The notes: generated from the sequence alone by a model not told the origin. 17,576 nt of DNA from Acidobacteriota bacterium (GCA_027458945.1 DAIDOU010000001.1:1-17576); one strand, 5' to 3'. Positions 1-7,236 are shown, counted from the stretch's first letter. Numbers and translations are program-made.

Positions 1-902
1 AGTTGGTCGAGACGCCCGCTCCCGGCCGCGGCCGGCGCGTGCACGATGAGCGCGCCGCCGACGGGGGCGGTCCGCGCCGCGGCGGTGGGCCCGAACAGCG
101 CCACCGTCGGGCACCCGACCGCGGCCGCCACGTGCGTGAGCCCGGAGTCGTTGCCGACCGCGGCGTCGCACGAGGCGAGCAGCGCCGCGATCTCGTCGAG
201 CGCCCACGCGGTGGGCGCGACGCGGGCGCCCGCCCCGGCGACCAGCGGTAGCGCCAGCGCCTCCTCGCCGGGACCCACGACGACGACCGGGGTCACCCCG
301 GAGTCGGCGAGCGCGCGGGCGACCGCGACGAAGTGCCGCGTCGGGTAGCGCTTCGCCTGCACTCCGCGGGTCGCGGGGAGCACGGCGACCAGCCCCGGCC
401 CGCCGCCGAGCAACGCCCGCTGCCGCGCCCCCTGGCGACGCAGGTGGTCGGGGAGCGCGAGCCGGAACGGGGCGGCCGCCTCCGGCGCCAGGCCGAGGCG
501 CGCGAGTGCGCCGTCGAGGTCGTGGCGCTGGTGCCGGCTGCGCACGACCGCGAACGTCCCGAGGCCGAGCGCCGCGGCGCCGCGCCCGCGGCTGGCCAGG
601 CGCACGGGCGCCCCGGAGCCGGCGAGCAGCAGCTTGGCGCGGGTGCTGTGGCGCGCCGTGACGACGACGTCGAAGCGCTGTCGCAGCCGGCGCCGGGCCC
701 ACGCGAAGCCGGCCCCGACCGGGCGCGCGATGACCTCGACGCCGAGCAGGCGCGCCAGCGGCGCGTACGCCGCCGGCAGCAGCGCCGAGGTCTCGCCGCG
801 ACGGTTGGCGGCGGCCAGCGCGGCGAGCGCCGGGAGTGCGTGCACGACGTCGCCGAGCCAGTTGGGAAGGTCGACGAGGACGCGGGCGGGGAGGACACCC
901 AT
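1..902 (-). CDS. Glycosyltransferase family 9 (heptosyltransferase-like), 3' end outside window
   Basis: About 300 codons are present, starting at an ATG (902) 7 bp after the stop of the upstream glycosyltransferase; the stop codon lies beyond the window. The N-terminus (LPNWLGDVVHALPAL, residues 12-26) has the G-D-x-x-x-x-x-P pattern of the ADP-heptose:LPS heptosyltransferase family. The motif GNDSGLTHVAAA (from about residue 250), followed by G-C-P-T-V-A-L-F-G, is the usual C-terminal nucleotide-sugar-binding signature of family GT9. Members transfer heptose or a related sugar to the lipopolysaccharide inner core at the cytoplasmic face of the inner membrane. Family length is about 330-350 residues, so only a short piece is missing. 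The exact sugar and acceptor cannot be read from the sequence. The adjacent WaaE-like family 2 transferase supports a role in surface glycan assembly. Confidence 0.88.
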   Translation of the reverse strand, partial: MGVLPARVLVDLPNWLGDVVHALPALAALAAANRRGETSALLPAAYAPLARLLGVEVIARPVGAGFAWARRRLRQRFDVVVTARHSTRAKLLLAGSGAPVRLASRGRGAAALGLGTFAVVRSRHQRHDLDGALARLGLAPEAAAPFRLALPDHLRRQGARQRALLGGGPGLVAVLPATRGVQAKRYPTRHFVAVARALADSGVTPVVVVGPGEEALALPLVAGAGARVAPTAWALDEIAALLASCDAAVGNDSGLTHVAAAVGCPTVALFGPTAAARTAPVGGALIVHAPAAAGSGRLDQ

Positions 903-909
903 GGCTGGT

Positions 910-1674
910 CTACGAAACCGAACGGCGGCGCGTCGTGGCGTCCCAGACCGCGGCCCACTTGAGGAAGGTCCCGTAAGCTCCCAGCACCGCGACGACGAAC
1001 CCGGCGCCGCCGTCGAGGAAGCCGAGGCGGAGGACGAACGCGCGCACGAACCGCCACTCGGCGCGCGCCGCGGCCCCGACGACGGTGGCGCGCCGGCCGG
1101 AGCTGACCAGGTCTTCGGCCCCGCGGCGGGCGTAGTCGTGCAGCTTCGCCGCGTACTGCGGCAGCGACCGCAGGGTGTGGTGCTCGAGCGTCCCCGCGAG
1201 GCGGCCGACCGAGGGGGCGACCACCGCGCCGTGCACCGCCCGCTCCTCGAAGCGGGCGCGGCGCCGGTCGAGTAGGCGCACGATCCGGTCCGCGCCCCAG
1301 TCGCCGAACCGCAACGGCTTCCCGAACGCCAGGTTCGTGCGCCTGACCCGGTAGGCGGCGTGCCCCGGCGCGACGAGCGTGCGGCCGATCGCGTCGCCGA
1401 GCGCGGGGGTTGCGCGCTCGTCGGCGTCGAGCACGAACACCCAGTCGTGCGCGCAGCGCTCCAGGCCCCAGTTGCACTGCGCCGCACTCGACGCGTAGGC
1501 GTGCGCCAGCACGGTGGCCCCCGCCGCGCGGGCGATCTCGGCGGTCCGGTCGGTGCTGCGCGGGTCGACGACGACCAGCGTTTCCGCGGCCCATCCGGCG
1601 ACACTGGCGAGCGCCCCGGGGAGCTGCGCCTCCTCGTCGCGGGCGGTCACGAGCACCGAGACCGGCGCGCTCAC
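910..1674 (-). CDS. Family 2 glycosyltransferase, WaaE/KdtX-like
   Basis: A 254-residue protein starting at GTG 1674, which overlaps the stop of the upstream phosphoesterase gene as GTGA; this coupling decides the start. The N-terminus (PVSVLVTARDEE) is the GT2 nucleotide-binding strand, DPRSTDRT (37-44) follows, and FVLDADER (80-87) contains the D-x-D metal-binding motif. The C-terminal half has the pattern of lipopolysaccharide-core beta-glucosyltransferases of the WaaE type: Y-A-A-K-L-H-D-Y-A-R-R-G-A, then a G-F-L-D-G-G-A-G-F segment, a hydrophobic stretch and F-L-K-W. It is probably a peripheral or monotopic inner-membrane enzyme adding a sugar to a lipopolysaccharide core or similar glycan. 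It precedes the GT9 gene by 7 bp, so the two are almost certainly co-transcribed. The sugar donor is unknown. Confidence 0.88.
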   Translation of the reverse strand: MSAPVSVLVTARDEEAQLPGALASVAGWAAETLVVVDPRSTDRTAEIARAAGATVLAHAYASSAAQCNWGLERCAHDWVFVLDADERATPALGDAIGRTLVAPGHAAYRVRRTNLAFGKPLRFGDWGADRIVRLLDRRRARFEERAVHGAVVAPSVGRLAGTLEHHTLRSLPQYAAKLHDYARRGAEDLVSSGRRATVVGAAARAEWRFVRAFVLRLGFLDGGAGFVVAVLGAYGTFLKWAAVWDATTRRRSVS

Positions 1675-2465
1675 ACCCGCTCGCCCTCCTCGACGCGGAC
1701 CCTGCGGACCGCGAGCGCCCGACCCGTCGCCTCGTCCACCTCGACCACGGCGCCGCACAGCGCGCCGCCGCGGGTCGCGGGCTCGAGGGCACGCGGTGTC
1801 GCGAGCAGAAATCTCTCCAACACGACCTGCGGCTTGAAGCCGATGACGCCCTCGTACGGCCCGGTCATCCCGACGTCGGTCTGGGCCGCCGTCCCGCCTG
1901 GCAGGATGCGCTCGTCCGCCGTGGGCACGTGCGTGTGGGTTCCGAAAACGGCGCTCACCCTTCCGTCCACGTACCACGCCATCGCCTGCTTCTCGGACGT
2001 CGCCTCGGCGTGGAAGTCGACGATCCGCACCGCGGCCCGCTCCCCGATCTCGGCGAGGATACGGTCGGCGGCCTGGAACGGGCTGTCGATCGCAGTCATG
2101 AACGTGAGCCCCTGCAGGTTGATCACGGCGACCGCAACGCCGGCGCGCGAGGTCGCAACGCACCACCCGCGGCCCGGGTTCCCCGCCGGGTAGTTGGCCG
2201 GCCGCAGCAGGCGCGGCTCGCTGTCGAGCAGCGCCCCGGTCTCGCGCTTGTCCCAGATGTGGTTGCCGGAGGTGAACACGTCCACCGGCAGGCGCCGCAG
2301 TTCGTCCCAGATCGAGCCGGTGAGCCCGAAGCCGCCGGCCGCGTTCTCGATGTTCACCACCGTGACGTGGGCCTCCACCTCGCTCTGCAGGCGGCGCAGT
2401 CGCTCGCTCACGAGCCGGCGCCCGACCTTACCGACGACATCGCCCACGAAGAGCACTCGCACCAT
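1671..2465 (-). CDS. ymdB: YmdB-type metallophosphoesterase (TIGR00282 family)
   Basis: A 264-residue protein, the usual length for the YmdB family of 2',3'-cyclic-nucleotide 2'-phosphodiesterases. The ATG at 2465 is preceded by a GGGGGA Shine-Dalgarno sequence, and the protein begins directly with the family's first strand and metal site (VLFVGDVVGKVGR, D9). Other expected di-metal ligands are visible: E40-N41 in NIENA, N68-H69 in SGNHIWD, H152 in DFHAE, and H177 and H179 in GTHTHV. The protein is cytosolic with no signal peptide. In Bacillus a homologue affects biofilm and motility decisions, but the physiological substrate in most bacteria is uncertain. Here it lies 65 bp after a Crp/Fnr regulator gene and overlaps a glycosyltransferase gene by 4 bp, so it belongs to an apparent envelope-glycan operon. 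Confidence 0.92.
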   Translation of the reverse strand: MVRVLFVGDVVGKVGRRLVSERLRRLQSEVEAHVTVVNIENAAGGFGLTGSIWDELRRLPVDVFTSGNHIWDKRETGALLDSEPRLLRPANYPAGNPGRGWCVATSRAGVAVAVINLQGLTFMTAIDSPFQAADRILAEIGERAAVRIVDFHAEATSEKQAMAWYVDGRVSAVFGTHTHVPTADERILPGGTAAQTDVGMTGPYEGVIGFKPQVVLERFLLATPRALEPATRGGALCGAVVEVDEATGRALAVRRVRVEEGERV

Positions 2466-2530
2466 CGTTGATCCCCCGGCCCGCTTCGCGCCCAGCATAC
2501 ACGCCGCGCGGCGGCAGCGCCGGACGGGCT

Positions 2531-3235
2531 TCAGGCGGCCGCGCCGCCGCCGGTCACCAGCGCGACCAGGGCGGCGGGGTCGAGCAGAATTGCCGCCCGC
2601 CCGCTCACCCGGACGACGCCGCCGGCGGCGAGGCGCCGGAACGTGCGCGAGAGCACTTCGGGTCCGGTGCCGCACAGCTCGGCGATCAGCCGCTTCGGCT
2701 CCTCGAGGCGGATCGCGGCGCCGGCGGTGAGCACGCGCCCGGAACGCCGGAACGCCGACAGGAGGTACGCCGCGACGCGCTCCTCGACCGTGTGCAGCGC
2801 CAGCCCCTCGACCAGGTCGGCGAGCCGCCGCATCCACACCGACAGCGACGCGAGCAAGGCGAGCGCCACCTCGGGACGGCGGCGGAGCAGCTCCAGCAGG
2901 GCCGGGCGCGCGATCGCCGCGAGGTCCCCGTCGTCGAGCACGACCGCCGTCGCCGGGAAGACCCCCGGGCCGAACACCGCGGCCTCCGCGAACGAGGAGG
3001 GGGCGCGAACGAGGTGGAGGAGTTGCTCGCGCCCGTCGGGGCCGCCCCGGCTCAGCTTGACCCGGCCAGCGAGCAGCAGCGGCAGGAACCCCGCCGCGTC
3101 ACCCTCGGAAAACAGCAGCTCGCCGCGGCGCACGCGGCGCACCGCGCACAGCCGCGCCACCTCCTCGAGCAACGGCGGCGGCAGCGCCGCGAACAGCGGC
3201 AGCCGGCGCAACGCGGCCGCGACCCCTTCCGCCAC
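2531..3235 (-). CDS. Crp/Fnr family transcription regulator with FNR-like recognition helix
   Basis: A 234-residue regulator. The N-terminal half is a cyclic-nucleotide-binding-type sensor domain (RLPLFAAL at 11-18, F-S-E-G-D, G-R-V-K-L near 58-61, G-R-E-Q-L-L-H, then F-A-E-A-A-V-F-G). A long dimer helix covers roughly 125-160, and the C-terminal winged helix reads LIAELCGTGPEVLSRTFRRL (183-202). The recognition helix has E193-x-x-S196-R197, the arrangement by which FNR reads TTGA half-sites. It lacks the cysteine cluster of oxygen-sensing FNR (only C30 and C188), so the pattern is closer to DNR/HcpR-type nitric-oxide regulators. That assignment is inferred. The start was set at GTG 3235 because it places the first domain near the N-terminus as in relatives; an in-frame TTG at 3286 is possible. 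It diverges from the Rieske gene. Confidence 0.85.
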   Translation of the reverse strand: MAEGVAAALRRLPLFAALPPPLLEEVARLCAVRRVRRGELLFSEGDAAGFLPLLLAGRVKLSRGGPDGREQLLHLVRAPSSFAEAAVFGPGVFPATAVVLDDGDLAAIARPALLELLRRRPEVALALLASLSVWMRRLADLVEGLALHTVEERVAAYLLSAFRRSGRVLTAGAAIRLEEPKRLIAELCGTGPEVLSRTFRRLAAGGVVRVSGRAAILLDPAALVALVTGGGAAA

Positions 3236-3258
3236 GCGGCCATTGTGCCAGAGACGGC

Positions 3259-3287
3259 TTGACGACCGCGCGCCGACCTCCGACAAT
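3259..3287 (+). promoter_or_regulatory. Sigma-70-type promoter for the Rieske/cytochrome b operon
   Basis: A -35 box TTGACG (3259-3264) is separated by exactly 17 bp from a -10 box GACAAT (3282-3287), matching the consensus at 5 and 4 of 6 positions. Predicted transcription would start near 3294, leaving a leader of about 27 nt to the ATG at 3321, which has a strong GGGGGAAGG ribosome-binding site. The element sits in the 85-bp gap between the divergent Crp/Fnr gene and the Rieske gene. The gap contains no TTGA palindrome. Confidence 0.55.
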
Positions 3288-3320
3288 GAGCGTCGCGTTC
3301 ACGCCATAGGGGGGGAAGGT

Positions 3321-3773
3321 ATGGCACGTGCCGACGAAGCACCCAGGGTTTCCCGGCGAAGCGCCCTGAGCTGGCTGCTCGGGACGTCGCTGGGCGCCAC
3401 GATCATCGCTGCGCTTTACCCGGTCTTTCGCTTCGTGATCCCTCCCCGCGTCGCGGAGGCGCCGGTCAACCGCGTCCTCGCCGGCAAGCTCTCGCAACTG
3501 CCCGACAACTCGGGGAAGATCTTCCGCTTTGGGGCGAAGCCGGGGATCGTGATCCGCACCCCGGCCGGCGACGTGCGGGCGTTCTCGGCGGTGTGCACGC
3601 ACCTCAACTGCACCGTGCAGTACCGCCCCGACCTGCAGCACATCTGGTGCGCCTGCCACAACGGCCAGTACGACCTGCAGGGGAAGAACATCTCCGGGCC
3701 GCCGCCGAAGCCTCTCGAGGCGTACAAGGTGGCGATCGTGGGCGACGACATCTACGTCACCAAGGGAGCCTGA
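3321..3773 (+). CDS. qcrA: Rieske iron-sulfur subunit of a cytochrome bc-type complex
   Basis: A 150-residue protein with one N-terminal membrane anchor (about residues 25-45) preceded by a twin-arginine-like R-R (SRRSALSWLLG), and a C-terminal Rieske fold. The two cluster-binding motifs are C92-T-H94-L-N-C97 and C110-A-C112-H113-N-G-Q-Y-D. C92, H94, C110 and H113 should ligate the 2Fe-2S cluster, with C97 and C112 forming the disulfide. The serine that follows H-G in high-potential Rieske proteins is glycine here (G115), while the tyrosine is kept (Y117). That change would be expected to lower the redox potential, as in menaquinol-oxidising complexes. The ATG at 3321 follows a strong ribosome-binding site. 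The cytochrome b gene starts 3 bp after the stop, so both belong to one complex. The short length is within the range of bacterial QcrA proteins. Confidence 0.93.
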   Translation: MARADEAPRVSRRSALSWLLGTSLGATIIAALYPVFRFVIPPRVAEAPVNRVLAGKLSQLPDNSGKIFRFGAKPGIVIRTPAGDVRAFSAVCTHLNCTVQYRPDLQHIWCACHNGQYDLQGKNISGPPPKPLEAYKVAIVGDDIYVTKGA

Positions 3774-3776
3774 GCG

Positions 3777-4859
3777 ATGAGCGCCCTCGACAAGCTCTGG
3801 CAAGCCCTCGACGAGCGCCTCGAGCTCGAGCCGATCGTCGAGTTCATCCGCCACAAGGTGGTGCCGACCCACCGCCACTCCTGGGCCTATTACTTCGGTG
3901 GGCTGACGCTGTTCTTCTTCTTCGTTCAGGTGTCGACCGGGATCCTTCTCCTGCTCTACTACCGCCCGACGGCCGAGGCGGCGTTCGAGAGCGTGCAGTT
4001 CATCGTCACGCAGGTCCCGTTCGGGTGGCTCGTGCGCTCGATCCACTCCTGGTCCGCGAACTTGATGATCCTGTCGGCGTTCGCGCACATGTTCTCGGTG
4101 TACTTCATGGGCTCGTACGCGAAGCCGCGCGAGCTGACGTGGTGGAGCGGCTTCGCGCTGCTCGGCCTCGCCATGGGCTTCGGGTTCTCCGGTTACCTGC
4201 TGCCGTGGAACACGCTGTCGTTCTTCGCCACCCAGGTGGGGACCGACATGGTGAGCAAGGTGCCGTTCGCGGGAGCGTGGCTGCTCAAGTTCCTGCGCGG
4301 CGGCAGCGAGGTAACGGGCGCGACGCTCACGAGGTTCTTCGGCTTCCACGTCGCGGTGCTGCCGATGCTCACGTCCCTCCTGCTCGGCTTCCACCTCGCG
4401 CTGATCCAGCGCCAGGGGATGCACGTCCCCGCCTCGCTCGAGCAGGAGTCGAAACGGCGCAAGCCGATCCGGTTCGTGCCCAACTTCATGATGCGCGAGG
4501 GCGTGGTCTGGCTGCTCGGCCTCGCGGCGCTCGCGGCACTGGCGGCGTTCTTCCCGTGGGACCTCGGCACCAAGGCCGATCCGTTCGGCAGCGCCCCGGC
4601 CGGGATCAAGCCGGAGTGGTACTTCCTCTTCGTGTTCGAGACGCTCAAGCTGCTGCCCGCGCACATATTCGGGATCGAGGGCGAGCTGATCGGCCTCGGC
4701 GCGTTCGCGGCCGGCGGTCTGGTCTGGTTCCTCGTGCCGATCCTCGACCGTGGCCGCCCGGGGGGCGGCCGCGGCCGTACGTTCTTCGTGCTCGGCTGGC
4801 TGGTGCTCGCGTACATCGTCGGCTTCACGTTCGCCTCGTTCGCGGGGGTGTTCAAATGA
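3777..4859 (+). CDS. qcrB: Cytochrome b subunit (full-length, b6f-type histidine spacing)
   Basis: A 360-residue membrane protein combining the four-helix haem-binding part and the C-terminal subunit-IV-like part. Two pairs of haem b ligands are visible: H90 and H104 (13 residues apart) in helix 2, and H191 and H206 (14 residues apart) in helix 4. The 14-residue spacing is characteristic of cytochrome b6-type proteins, whereas mitochondrial-type cytochrome b has 13. The quinol-oxidation-site motif PEWYFLF begins at P279. Three more hydrophobic helices follow residue 240, ending at about residue 355. The protein transfers electrons from quinol across the inner membrane and works with the Rieske protein encoded 3 bp upstream. 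Its stop overlaps the next ATG (ATGA), tying it to a nine-haem cytochrome. The fused form is shorter than classical bacterial cytochrome b (about 400 residues or more). Confidence 0.94.
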   Translation: MSALDKLWQALDERLELEPIVEFIRHKVVPTHRHSWAYYFGGLTLFFFFVQVSTGILLLLYYRPTAEAAFESVQFIVTQVPFGWLVRSIHSWSANLMILSAFAHMFSVYFMGSYAKPRELTWWSGFALLGLAMGFGFSGYLLPWNTLSFFATQVGTDMVSKVPFAGAWLLKFLRGGSEVTGATLTRFFGFHVAVLPMLTSLLLGFHLALIQRQGMHVPASLEQESKRRKPIRFVPNFMMREGVVWLLGLAALAALAAFFPWDLGTKADPFGSAPAGIKPEWYFLFVFETLKLLPAHIFGIEGELIGLGAFAAGGLVWFLVPILDRGRPGGGRGRTFFVLGWLVLAYIVGFTFASFAGVFK

Positions 4860-6133
4860 GATGCTCGACCGCTGTCGCCACCCTTGCGATCGGCCTGGCC
4901 ACCGCGGCGCGCGCCGCGGCGCCGGCCGCCCACGCCGCGCCCGCCGCGCCGGCGGGGGCCACCGCCGACACATGCCTGTCGTGTCACGCCACGCTCACCG
5001 ACGAGCGCCTGCGCAAGCCGGCCGAGTTGGCGAAGAGCGACATCCACCTGACGCAGGGGATCACTTGCGCCGGCTGTCACGGCGGCGACCCTGCCGCGGC
5101 CGACCGCGCTGCCGCGATGGACCCGCGCAAGGGGTTCGTCGGCGTGCCCGCCCCGCGCGCGATCCCCGAGCTGTGCGGCTCGTGCCATTCGAACGCGGCC
5201 TACATGCTGCGCTACGCGCCCAACATCCCGACCGACCAGCTCTCCCAGTACCGCACCTCAAAGCACGGCCTCGCCCTTGCCAAGGGCTCAACCGACGTCG
5301 CCGTCTGCTCCTCGTGCCACGGCGCCCACGGCGTCCGGCCGCCGTCGGACGCCCGCTCACCCGTGTACCCGACCCGCATCGTCGCGACTTGCGCCCGCTG
5401 CCACGCCGACGTGGCGCTGATGAACAAGTACGGGATCAAGGGCAACGAGGTCGCGGAGTACGAGAAGTCGGTTCACTACGCGGCGCTGACGCAGAAGAAC
5501 GACCTCTCGGCGCCGACCTGCAAGTCGTGCCACGGCGCCCACGGTGCCACCCCGCCGGGCGTCTCCTCGGTCGCCAACGTGTGCGGCACCTGCCACGTTA
5601 TTCAGCTCGAGCGGTTCGACCAGTCGCCGCACAAGGATGCCTTCGCCGCGATCGACCAGCCGGCGTGCGAGGCGTGCCACAGCAACCACGCGATCGTCCA
5701 TCCGCAGGACTCGTGGATCGGCGTCGCCGACAAGCAGGTGTGCGCCGCCTGCCACAGCGCCGGCGATGCCGGTGCCACCGCGGCCGGCGCGCTCTCCGGT
5801 GCGCTCGCCAACGCGGTCGCGGCCGAAGCCACGGTGGGCGCGCGCGTCGCGCGGGTGAAGCGGGCCGGGATGCTGATGGATGCGGCCGAAGTCAAGCTGC
5901 AGGACGCGCAACAGGCGTACATCATGGCCACGGTCGAGATCCACACGGTGACTCCGGCGCGGGTGGAGAAGCAGACCGCGGCCGCCATCGCGGACACCGT
6001 CGCCGCCGACAGGGACGCCGCGGCCGCCGAGCGTGAGATCCGCTTCCGCCGCACCGGCCTGTTCATCTCGCTCGCGGTGATCGCCCTCGCGATGGTCACG
6101 CTGATCTTCAAGATCAGGAGCATGGAGCGCTAG
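4856..6133 (+). CDS. Nonahaem cytochrome c with C-terminal membrane anchor, third subunit of the Rieske/b complex
   Basis: A 425-residue protein whose ATG overlaps the cytochrome b stop (ATGA). It has an N-terminal signal peptide (about residues 1-27) and nine CXXCH haem c motifs, at C40, C71, C107, C151, C179, C222, C243, C271 and C296. After the last haem comes an alanine-rich helical segment (about 305-398) without cysteine, then a single transmembrane helix (about 399-419) with a short positively charged tail. The haem domain should therefore lie in the periplasm, held by the C-terminal helix. There is no mono-haem cytochrome c1 gene beside it, so this protein probably accepts electrons from the Rieske cluster. 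Haem modules repeat internally (CxxCHGAHG at 151-159 and 222-230). The TAG stop sits in the CTAG target site of the inserted palindromic element. The final electron acceptor is unknown. Confidence 0.92.
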   Translation: MRCSTAVATLAIGLATAARAAAPAAHAAPAAPAGATADTCLSCHATLTDERLRKPAELAKSDIHLTQGITCAGCHGGDPAAADRAAAMDPRKGFVGVPAPRAIPELCGSCHSNAAYMLRYAPNIPTDQLSQYRTSKHGLALAKGSTDVAVCSSCHGAHGVRPPSDARSPVYPTRIVATCARCHADVALMNKYGIKGNEVAEYEKSVHYAALTQKNDLSAPTCKSCHGAHGATPPGVSSVANVCGTCHVIQLERFDQSPHKDAFAAIDQPACEACHSNHAIVHPQDSWIGVADKQVCAACHSAGDAGATAAGALSGALANAVAAEATVGARVARVKRAGMLMDAAEVKLQDAQQAYIMATVEIHTVTPARVEKQTAAAIADTVAADRDAAAAEREIRFRRTGLFISLAVIALAMVTLIFKIRSMER

Positions 6134-6313
6134 GAACCTGTCGCGCATAGACTCCGGCTGCGGCTCGCGCTGGCATCCCGCTGGCCGCGTTGGCCGGCGC
6201 GAAATCTCCTCGACGTAGGCTGCAGCTACGTCTGCGGGCATCTCGCTTGTCCGCCTTGCCAGCGGGCGCCATCGCGACCCTCGCTCCCGTCGCTATGCGC
6301 GACAGGCTCCTAG
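6130..6313. mobile_element. MITE-like palindromic element flanked by CTAG, between convergent genes
   Basis: A 176-bp segment (6134-6309) is flanked on both sides by CTAG (6130-6133 and 6310-6313), which fits a 4-bp target-site duplication. Its ends are inverted repeats: GAACCTGTCGCGCATAG on the left (6134-6150) matches the reverse complement of the right end (6293-6309) at 16 of 17 bases. Pairing continues inward imperfectly, with a second good block (6165-6184 against 6259-6277) and a central palindrome GACGTAG...CTACGTC (6212-6232). No transposase or other credible gene lies inside. The CTAG copies contain the TAG stop codons of both neighbouring convergent genes, so insertion did not alter either protein. 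The length, terminal repeats and lack of coding capacity fit a miniature inverted-repeat transposable element. As a long hairpin it may also stop transcription from both sides. The family is unknown; a CTAG-type target is typical of some IS5-family elements. Confidence 0.7.
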
Positions 6314-7221
6314 CCAGCCGTGGCGGCAAGCTCCTGCCGGAGCTTGAGGAAGGAGCTGTAACGGCGCGCCGAGAGCGTCCCGGCCTGCACCGCGTTCCGT
6401 ACGGCGCACTCGGCCTCGTGGTCGTGCGTGCAGTCGGCGAAAGCGCAGCCAGCCGCAGTGCGCGCGATCTCGGGGAAGTGCGCCTGCAGCTCGGACGGGG
6501 CGAGGTCCCAGAAGCCGAACTCGCGAACGCCGGGGGTGTCGACGACGAACCCCGACCCGGGAAGCGGCAAGAGCTGCGCGGTGGTGGTGGTGTGGCGGCC
6601 CTTCCCGGTGGCCTCCGAGATCGAGTTCTCGCGCAAGCGGTAGCCGGGGTGGATCGCGTTGAGAAGGGCGGATTTCCCGACGCCCGACGGGCCGCAGAAC
6701 AGCGTCGTCCGGCCGACGACCCGGCGCGTGAGGCAGCCGACGCCGCGTGAGGTTCGCGCCGAGGCGAGCAGCAGCTCGTAGCCGGCGTCCTGGTAGTCTC
6801 CGATCCAGGCGTCGATCCCGGCGGTGCCCTGATCGACCTTGTTGATGCAGATCACCGGCTCGATGGCGGCGTGGTGGCACGCGACCAGGAAGCGGTCGAG
6901 CAGGCGCGGGTTCGGCTCGGGGGAGGCGGCCGCCATCACGATCACGGCCTGGTCCACGTTGGCGGCGATGACCCGCGAGCGCCGCTCGCCCGGGGAGCGG
7001 CGGGTGAGCGTGGTGCGCCGCGGCTCGACGGCCGTTACCACCAGGTCGGGGGGTTTCCCCTCGAGCGCGACTCGGTCGCCGACGACCAGCCGGCGGTCGA
7101 CGATCCCTTCGGCCCAACGCAGCGTGCGCCGGAACGACACCACCAGCGCGGTCTCACCCACCTGCACCCGCACGAGCGGGCCGAAGACCGCGGTCACGAC
7201 GCCGGCGGTGCGCTCCGTCAC
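6310..7221 (-). CDS. rsgA: Ribosome small-subunit-dependent GTPase A
   Basis: A 303-residue protein of normal RsgA (YjeQ) length, which helps mature the 30S ribosomal subunit in the cytosol. It shows an N-terminal OB-fold (about 1-70) and a circularly permuted GTPase domain. The G4 motif NKVD (127-130) and G5 SAR (154-156) come before G1 GPSGVGKS (177-184), the switch threonines HTTTT (210-214) and G3 DTPG (228-231). A C-terminal zinc finger has C259, C264, H266 and C272. The start is GTG 7221; the gene lies 15 bp after an HtrA-type protease gene and is probably co-transcribed with it. Its TAG stop lies in the right CTAG copy of the palindromic element, facing the nonahaem cytochrome gene. 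Confidence 0.96.
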   Translation of the reverse strand: MTERTAGVVTAVFGPLVRVQVGETALVVSFRRTLRWAEGIVDRRLVVGDRVALEGKPPDLVVTAVEPRRTTLTRRSPGERRSRVIAANVDQAVIVMAAASPEPNPRLLDRFLVACHHAAIEPVICINKVDQGTAGIDAWIGDYQDAGYELLLASARTSRGVGCLTRRVVGRTTLFCGPSGVGKSALLNAIHPGYRLRENSISEATGKGRHTTTTAQLLPLPGSGFVVDTPGVREFGFWDLAPSELQAHFPEIARTAAGCAFADCTHDHEAECAVRNAVQAGTLSARRYSSFLKLRQELAATAG

Positions 7222-7236
7222 GCCGCCGAGTATAGC

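Noticed and set aside
293..1792. A 499-codon minus-strand frame across both glycosyltransferase genes
   Set aside because: It is out of frame with both GT2 and GT9, whose motifs are found in the neighbouring frames with coupled start and stop codons.
2531..3286. Crp/Fnr regulator as an oxygen-sensing FNR
   Set aside because: FNR needs four cysteines for its cluster; only C30 and C188 are present.
3099..4973. A 624-codon minus-strand frame opposite the Rieske and cytochrome b genes
   Set aside because: Highly charged, repetitive translation with no family resemblance; the other strand encodes clear respiratory subunits.
6190..6750. A 186-codon plus-strand frame starting within the palindromic element
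   Set aside because: It runs from the inverted repeat into the antisense of rsgA, has no domain and no ribosome-binding site; it is not a transposase fragment.
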